This document shows, one piece after another, positions 1 to 4,657 of a stretch of 6,523 nucleotides of DNA. Where the stretch lies: positions 1-6,523 of the forward strand of contig DATGMB010000273.1 in assembly GCA_035293845.1 (NCBI GenBank), written 5' to 3'. The notes below the pieces were generated by a model. That model was not told where the DNA came from. It did no database searches and worked only from the letters and a program-made list of their open reading frames with translations. The DNA comes from DATGMB01 sp035293845. GTDB lineage: Bacteria; Acidobacteriota; Terriglobia; Bryobacterales; Bryobacteraceae. The first letter of the stretch is position 1. Each line of letters opens with the position of its first letter. The position numbers and the translations under genes are program-made.

Positions 1-440
1 TCGGCGCGGAACCAGCGGCTGCCGCGGTACTCGGCCCAGCGGCGGCGGGCAATGGCGGTGAGCCGCGGAACGTCCTCGTGGGCGATGTCCTGCGCCAGAG
101 TGATATGAGGGTGGTATTCGTAGGGCTCGTCGAATTCCAGCGCGCCGGCGTTCATCGCGGCGTGCAGCGCGCGGAGCTCCGCGGCGCCGGCCCCTACCTC
201 GATGTAGATCACATCCGTGGCGGGGAACACCTCCACCGTAGCCAGCTCCAGATCGAAGGGCGACCATCCTTCGGTAAGGGCGCGCGCCCGCTGCGATGCC
301 GCGGACCAATGCACCGCGAGAGGACGCGGCGGCAGCACGCTCACGTGCGCATGCGGATTGCAATGCGGCACCAGCTCCAGCCGCAGATCGTCGAGGAACC
401 GGCCGAGCGGCCCCGGGATGTACATCACCAGGGCAAACAT
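1..440 (-). CDS. 2H phosphoesterase / 2'-5' RNA ligase-like protein, 3' end missing
   Basis: The first 146 codons of a minus-strand gene whose stop lies beyond the left edge. The translation carries the two tetrapeptide motifs that define the 2H phosphoesterase superfamily (LigT/ThpR, cyclic phosphodiesterases). These are H32-V-S-V in the context PHAHVSVLPPR and H112-I-T-L in the context YEYHPHITLAQ, about 80 residues apart as is usual. Family members act on 2',3'-cyclic or 2'-5' phosphodiester bonds in RNA or nucleotides; the substrate here cannot be told. The protein begins directly with a beta strand (MFALVMYIPG), has no signal peptide and is probably cytosolic. I chose the ATG at 440 because GGGGAGGAG lies 9 bases upstream. 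An in-frame ATG at 494 would add 18 residues, mostly Gly/Arg/Glu, that do not resemble the family start, and its purine-rich stretch sits almost against the codon. It is transcribed divergently from prlC. The family call is firm; the specific activity is unknown. Confidence 0.86.
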   Translation of the reverse strand, partial: MFALVMYIPGPLGRFLDDLRLELVPHCNPHAHVSVLPPRPLAVHWSAASQRARALTEGWSPFDLELATVEVFPATDVIYIEVGAGAAELRALHAAMNAGALEFDEPYEYHPHITLAQDIAHEDVPRLTAIARRRWAEYRGSRWFRA

Positions 441-574
441 ATTGCGCCGCTCCTCCCCCTCGCGGGCGGCGTTCCCATTGCCTTGAAAAGCCATTCCCTT
501 CTATGTTACTCGTTTTGTCGTTTTTTGCACGGGGTGCCCCCGTGGCGGATGCGGTTACTGGTACGCTGGAGAAA
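441..574. promoter_or_regulatory. Divergent intergenic region between the 2H gene and prlC
   Basis: These 134 bases must hold the promoters of both divergent genes. The stretch at about 483-525 (TTGAAAAG, TATGTTACT and a run of six T) is clearly more AT-rich than the flanking coding DNA, as expected of a promoter core. I could not pair a good -35 with a -10 at 16-18 bases: TTGAAA (483-488) and TATGTT (502-507) are only 13 bases apart. The Shine-Dalgarno of the minus-strand gene (about 450-458) also lies here. No clear terminator or palindromic operator was seen. Confidence 0.4.
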
Positions 575-2617
575 ATGCCCCAGTCCAGCGCTGACAACCC
601 GCTTCTTTCGTTAGGTTTCCAGATCCCGTTCGACCGCATCCGGGCGGAGCACGTGGAGCCCGCCATCGCCACCTTGCTGGCCGGCGCGCGGGAGCGCCTG
701 GAAGCTCTGGCCGCGCAGCCCGGCCCCCGCACGTTCGCCAATACGATGGACGCGCTCGACAGCCTCACCGAGCCGCTCGACCGGGCCATGGGCGTGGTGC
801 GGCATCTCGAATCCGTCGCCACCTACCCCGAGCTGCGCGCCGCCTTCAATGCGGTGCAGCCGGATGTCAGTGCGTTCTATACCGGGATTCCCCTGCATCA
901 GGGGCTGTGGCAGGCGATCAAGGCTTATGCCGCGGCCGGCGAAGCACAGGCGCTCGAAGGGGCGCGGCGGCGCTTTCTGCGCAAGACCATGGACACCTTC
1001 CGCCGCCACGGCGCGGAGCTCGATGCGACGGGCAAAAAGCGCCTGGAAGAGATCGACGTCGAGCTCACGCAGCTTACGACCAAATTCTCCGAAAACGTTC
1101 TCGATTCCACCAACGCCTTCGAGCTGCTGATCGAGGACCCGGCGCAACTGGCCGGCCTGCCGCCGTCCGCGGTCGAATCCGCGCGGCATAGCGCCGAACG
1201 CAAGGGCAAGCCGGGATGGCGCTTCACTCTGCAGGCGCCCGACTACTTCGCCGTGATGACGTACCTGGCGGATGCCGGCATCCGCCGCCACCTCTACGAA
1301 GCCTACTCGGTGCGCGCCACGGAGGCGGACCACGATAACCGGCCGCTGACCGCGCGCATCCTGCAACTGCGGCGGGCCAAAGCCGAGCTGCTCGGCTTCC
1401 GCGATTTCGCCGACCTGGTGCTCGAAGACCGCATGGCGCACACCGGCGCGCACGCCCTCGAATTCCTGGAGGATCTGAAAGCGAAGACCGAGCGCCGCTT
1501 CCGCGAAGAGAATCAGGAGCTGCTCGAGTTCCGCCGCTCGATCGAAGGCGCCGCCGCCCCGCCGCTCGATCCCTGGGACGTGGCCTACTACGCCGAAAAG
1601 CAGCGCGCCGCGCTCTACGATTTCGATGAAGAATCGCTGCGGCCCTATTTTTCGCTGGAATGCGTCACGGCCGGACTGTTCAGCCTGGTGGAGCGGCTCT
1701 ACGGCGTGAAGGTCACGGAAGCGCAGGCCCCGGTGTGGGACCCGCAGGTGCGCTGCTACCACATGCACGACGAAGACGGCGTCTTCCTGGGCGGCTTCTA
1801 CGCCGACTGGTATCCGCGCGAAAACAAGCGCGGCGGCGCCTGGATGGACGCCTTGATCACCGGGCGGCCGGTAGACCACGGCTTCGAACCGCATCTGGGG
1901 CTCATCTGCGGCAACCTGACGCCTCCGGTGGGCGGCAAGCCGGCGCTGCTGACGCACCGGGAAGTCGAGACCATCTTCCACGAATTCGGCCACCTGCTGC
2001 ACCACATGCTGAGCCGGGTCGAGATCCGGTCGATGGCGGGCACCAGCGTGGCCTGGGACTTCGTGGAGTTGCCGAGCCAGATCATGGAGAACTGGTGCTG
2101 GGAGCGGCCGGCGCTGGACCTGTTCGCGCGCCACTGGCAGACGGGCGAGCCGATCCCGGAAGATCTCTTTCAAAAGATGAAGCGGGCGCGCACCTTCCGC
2201 GCCGCCAACGCGCAGATGCGCCAACTCGGCTTCGGCTTCGTGGACCTGCTGCTGCACATGCGGTACGATCCCATGCGGGATGGCGAGCCGATCGCTTACA
2301 CGCGGGCCATTCTGCAGGAATTCACGCCGGCGCCGCTGCCGCCGCAGCACGCCATGATCGCGGGTTTCACGCACCTGTTCGGTAGCCCGGTCGGCTACGG
2401 CGCGGGATATTACTCGTACAAGTGGGCCGAGGTGCTGGACGCCGACGCCTTCACTCGCTTCCACAACGAGGGCATCTTCAGCCGCGAGGTAGGCCGCGCG
2501 TTCCAGGAGTGCATCCTCTCGAAAGGCGATAGCGAAGACCCGGCGGAGCTGTACCGGCGCTTCATGGGGCGGGAGCCGGATCCGCGCGCGCTGCTGGTGC
2601 GGTCGGGCCTGGCGTAG
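575..2617 (+). CDS. prlC: Oligopeptidase A, M3 family zinc metallopeptidase
   Basis: Encodes 680 residues, the usual length of oligopeptidase A, a cytosolic zinc endopeptidase that degrades short peptides (in E. coli including cleaved signal peptides). The N-terminus (DNPLL, then an amphipathic segment with HVEPAI) matches the family start and there is no convincing export signal. The catalytic domain is intact. The zinc motif H469-E-F-G-H473 is followed by E498 in DFVELPSQIMENW, exactly 29 residues after the first His as in thimet oligopeptidase. The substrate-binding C-terminal motif is also present: H600, then GYGAGYYSYKW with Y608, Y612, Y613 and Y615. The C-terminus (FMGREPDPRALL) is typical of PrlC. 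The start is partly uncertain. The ATG at 575 fits the family best, but its GGAG (568-571) is only 3 bases away; in-frame ATG 503 and GTG 542 are alternatives. The gene is divergent from the 2H gene and converges on the unknown gene, so it is probably monocistronic. Confidence 0.96.
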   Translation: MPQSSADNPLLSLGFQIPFDRIRAEHVEPAIATLLAGARERLEALAAQPGPRTFANTMDALDSLTEPLDRAMGVVRHLESVATYPELRAAFNAVQPDVSAFYTGIPLHQGLWQAIKAYAAAGEAQALEGARRRFLRKTMDTFRRHGAELDATGKKRLEEIDVELTQLTTKFSENVLDSTNAFELLIEDPAQLAGLPPSAVESARHSAERKGKPGWRFTLQAPDYFAVMTYLADAGIRRHLYEAYSVRATEADHDNRPLTARILQLRRAKAELLGFRDFADLVLEDRMAHTGAHALEFLEDLKAKTERRFREENQELLEFRRSIEGAAAPPLDPWDVAYYAEKQRAALYDFDEESLRPYFSLECVTAGLFSLVERLYGVKVTEAQAPVWDPQVRCYHMHDEDGVFLGGFYADWYPRENKRGGAWMDALITGRPVDHGFEPHLGLICGNLTPPVGGKPALLTHREVETIFHEFGHLLHHMLSRVEIRSMAGTSVAWDFVELPSQIMENWCWERPALDLFARHWQTGEPIPEDLFQKMKRARTFRAANAQMRQLGFGFVDLLLHMRYDPMRDGEPIAYTRAILQEFTPAPLPPQHAMIAGFTHLFGSPVGYGAGYYSYKWAEVLDADAFTRFHNEGIFSREVGRAFQECILSKGDSEDPAELYRRFMGREPDPRALLVRSGLA

Positions 2618-2650
2618 CGATGGATCATGAACCGCCGAGACGCGGGGAGG

Positions 2651-3400
2651 TTACCGCGCTTTCAACTGCTCCGGCAACACCGCATACCCCTCCGGCGGCG
2701 GATAGAGCGAAATCAGCAGTTCCAGGCGGCGGCGCAGGTAACGGCTGGGCATCTGGCGCGGACCGGTCTCGACATCGATATCGCAGCAGGTGCCGTGCAG
2801 GTACAGCGTCAGCGTGTCTTCGAATGCCTGACGCGCATATTCGCGGAAGAGCTTGGTTTCTTTGCGCACGTTGGTCTGGCGCCGCACCAGCGCCTGCTTG
2901 AGGTGCCAGCTTTTTTCGTCGACTTCGCCGTGCACTTCCGCGCTGAGTTCCTCGCGGATGGTGCGATAGAAGCGCTCCTGCACGTCCGAAGGCCAGTGCG
3001 CGGCCACCACGCCGGCGAGCGCGTTGTAAAACTGGTAGTGGTAGTCGGCGATTTCGATATCCCGCACCGCCAGCGCCAGCACGGTGAAGTCGTCGAAGTC
3101 GCGGGCGGAAGCGGCGATCTGGCGCGCCTCGGCGGGGCGCTCGAAGCTGACCGTGTCGCCTTCCTTGCCGTTGCCTTTTTCAAGATAAGGTACCAGCAGA
3201 ACGCCGATGGGCGGCACCGCGGCGGCGATCGCCGGGGAGATGGCGGCGACCGGCTCGTTGACGTACTGGCGCAGGTCCTCTTCGGCGATCGGCAGCGTGG
3301 AGAAGTACGAGAATTTGCTGGTCACTGGAATCATCTCGCCGCGGAAGCGGGAGGCCAGCTCTTCCACGCTCATTCGGGTGCGGTTGGGTTCAGTGGACAT
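2651..3400 (-). CDS. Conserved-looking protein of unknown function, 249 residues
   Basis: I do not recognise this protein. It is a real gene judging by strong G/C preference at third codon positions on this strand; the overlapping plus-strand frame gives a His/Arg/Gln-rich product typical of a shadow. There is no signal peptide. Visible features: a hydrophobic but proline-containing stretch at residues 51-73 (ends GVLLVPYL) that could be a buried helix or a membrane-associated segment; an aromatic cluster DYHYQFYN (119-126); a highly charged, probably helical region from about 139 to 200; and an adjacent cysteine pair in HGTCCDID (202-209) followed by a basic PSRYLRRRLELL segment (218-229). 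The Cys pair suggests a redox or metal site, but there is no second CxxC to support it. The chosen ATG at 3400 has no good Shine-Dalgarno; a GTG at 3433 would add 11 residues and an ATG at 3373 would remove 9. It is divergent from lpxB across 75 bases and convergent with prlC across 33 bases. Confidence 0.85.
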   Translation of the reverse strand: MSTEPNRTRMSVEELASRFRGEMIPVTSKFSYFSTLPIAEEDLRQYVNEPVAAISPAIAAAVPPIGVLLVPYLEKGNGKEGDTVSFERPAEARQIAASARDFDDFTVLALAVRDIEIADYHYQFYNALAGVVAAHWPSDVQERFYRTIREELSAEVHGEVDEKSWHLKQALVRRQTNVRKETKLFREYARQAFEDTLTLYLHGTCCDIDVETGPRQMPSRYLRRRLELLISLYPPPEGYAVLPEQLKAR

Positions 3401-3475
3401 GCCCGCAACGATTGTAACTTGGATTGGAAACACGGGTGAGAAGCTGGAAACGCCGAGACGCTAAAATTAAAGAAC
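3401..3475. promoter_or_regulatory. Shared divergent promoter region of the unknown gene and lpxB
   Basis: This 75-base gap is visibly less GC-rich than its flanks. On the plus strand TAAAAT (3462-3467) differs from the consensus -10 at one position and lies 8 bases before the lpxB ATG. On the minus strand TACAAT (complement of 3411-3416) also differs at one position and lies 10 bases before the start of the unknown gene. Neither has a convincing -35 at the normal distance, and neither start codon has a clear Shine-Dalgarno. If the boxes are used, both transcripts would have leaders of only a few bases. Promoter identity is inferred from sequence alone. Confidence 0.45.
3425..3451 (+). repeat. 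Direct repeat TGGAAAC with 20-base periodicity in the divergent promoter
   Basis: Two identical heptamers, TGGAAAC, occur at 3425-3431 and 3445-3451, 20 bases start to start (about two helical turns). They lie between the two putative -10 boxes, so a bound regulator could affect both genes. A 7-base repeat somewhere in 75 bases has an appreciable chance of occurring randomly (roughly one in seven), so this is only a candidate operator. Confidence 0.25.
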
Positions 3476-4657
3476 ATGCAGCCGAATATTCTGATCTCGG
3501 CCGGCGAGGCCTCGGGCGATCTGTACGCCTCGCTGCTGGCCGGGGAGTTGCGCCGGCTCTGGCCGGATGCGCGGTTTTTCGGCTGCACTGGCCCGCGAAT
3601 GAGGGCGGCGGGCGTCGAGACGGTGGTGGATTCGGCCAGCCTGGCGGTGGTCGGCCTTTTGGAAGTCGTGCGGCACATTCCGCGCATCCGGGGGGAATTT
3701 CGCAAACTGGTGGCGGCGGCGCGCGAGCGGCGGCCGGATGTGGCCATTCTGACGGATTCGCCAGATTTCCATCTGCGCGTGGCGCGCCAGCTCCACAAGG
3801 CGGGCGTTCCCGTGATCTACCTGGTGGCGCCGCAGGCCTGGGCATGGCGGAAAGGCCGCGTCAAGGCGATGCGGCGCACGCTGCGGCGGCTGTTGTGCAT
3901 CTTTCCGTTCGAGGAGGAATTCTTTCGCCGGGAAGGGGTTCCGGCGGACTATATCGGCCATCCCCTGGCCGGGCTGGTGCGGCCGGCGCTTTCGCGGGGC
4001 GAGTTTTTTCGGAAACACAGGCTGGCGGAAGGCCGTCCATTAATAGCAGTGCTTCCAGGAAGCCGCCGCGGCGAAGCAGCGCGCCATCTGCCCGCGTTGA
4101 GCGACGCGATCGAAAGGCTGTACAGGGAGCAGGCGTTGCATGTTGTGCTGCCGGCCTCGGCTCACACCGGGGCCGACTTTTTCCGCGAACGTATGCCAGG
4201 CTCGCCGGTCCGGATCATCGAAGGGGAGAACTGGGATGCTCTCGCGCACGCGGACCTGGCGCTGGTGGCAAGCGGCACGGTGACGGTCGAGGCGGCGCTG
4301 CTGGGAACGCCGATGGTCGCGTTTTACAAGGTCAGCGCCGCGAGCTGGGCAGCGGGGCGGCTGCTGGTGCGGGTGCCGTTCTATACGATGGTGAATCTGA
4401 TTGCCGGGCGCCCGGTGGTGCCGGAGCTGATGCAGTCGCAGATGAGCGGCGAGGCGATCGCCCGCGAGGCGCGGCGGTTGCTGGCGGATGAAAACGCCCG
4501 GACGGAGATGCAGCAGGGACTGGCGGAAGTACGGGAGAAGTTGAGCGGCGCCGGCCACGAGGGCCGCGGCCGCCAGGGAACAGTGCGGCCCCCCATGGAG
4601 TACGCCGCTTCAATCGTGCAGGAAATTCTGGAAGGACAAGTTGCACATGTTTCGTGA
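3476..4657 (+). CDS. lpxB: Lipid-A-disaccharide synthase (GT19)
   Basis: LpxB joins UDP-2,3-diacylglucosamine to lipid X (2,3-diacylglucosamine-1-phosphate), forming the tetraacyl disaccharide-1-phosphate of lipid A, as a peripheral enzyme on the cytoplasmic face of the inner membrane. The 393 residues compare with about 380 in E. coli. Family motifs appear in order: GEASGD at 10-15, DSPDF at 94-98, the APQAWAWRKGRV block at 118-129, IFPFEEEFF at 142-150, YIGHPL at 159-164, the nucleotide-sugar loop LPGSRRGE at 193-200, SGTVTVEAALLGTPM at 266-280 and the NLIAGRPVVPELMQ block at 307-320. A Gly/Arg-rich stretch at about 357-373 looks longer than the usual linker before the last helix, which may explain the extra residues. 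The ATG at 3476 starts directly on the conserved first strand. There is no lpxA, fabZ or lpxD next to it within the window. The 3' end overlaps the following gene by 11 bases, implying co-transcription. Confidence 0.97.
   Translation: MQPNILISAGEASGDLYASLLAGELRRLWPDARFFGCTGPRMRAAGVETVVDSASLAVVGLLEVVRHIPRIRGEFRKLVAAARERRPDVAILTDSPDFHLRVARQLHKAGVPVIYLVAPQAWAWRKGRVKAMRRTLRRLLCIFPFEEEFFRREGVPADYIGHPLAGLVRPALSRGEFFRKHRLAEGRPLIAVLPGSRRGEAARHLPALSDAIERLYREQALHVVLPASAHTGADFFRERMPGSPVRIIEGENWDALAHADLALVASGTVTVEAALLGTPMVAFYKVSAASWAAGRLLVRVPFYTMVNLIAGRPVVPELMQSQMSGEAIAREARRLLADENARTEMQQGLAEVREKLSGAGHEGRGRQGTVRPPMEYAASIVQEILEGQVAHVS
4630..4636 (+). promoter_or_regulatory. Shine-Dalgarno inside the lpxB end for the M1-like gene
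   Basis: GGAAGGA lies within the last codons of lpxB, 10 bases before the ATG at 4647. It is the clearest ribosome binding site among the plus-strand genes here. It decides this ATG, whose product begins with a good signal peptide, over the out-of-frame ATG at 4658. The 11-base overlap of the two reading frames is consistent with translational coupling. Confidence 0.7.

Noticed and set aside
296..574. Long 5' extension of the prlC frame back to 296
   Set aside because: It overlaps the minus-strand 2H phosphoesterase gene, and its translation is low-complexity Ala/Arg/Pro. The protein from 575 already has full PrlC length.
611..2464. A 617-codon open frame on the minus strand opposite prlC
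   Set aside because: It is antisense to a gene with every M3 motif intact. Its product is rich in Arg, His and Gln with no recognisable domain, as expected when GC-rich codons are read in reverse.
2641..2658. Possible terminator CGCGG-N8-CCGCG in the convergent gap
   Set aside because: The stem is only 5 base pairs, overlaps the stop of the minus-strand gene and has no T-tract on either side.
2627..3439. A 270-codon plus-strand open frame opposite the unknown gene
   Set aside because: His/Arg/Val-rich shadow composition; the minus strand shows the expected G/C third-position pattern.
3424..4491. A 355-codon plus-strand open frame overlapping lpxB
   Set aside because: Frame-shifted reading of lpxB; Gly/Arg/Ala-rich and without family motifs.
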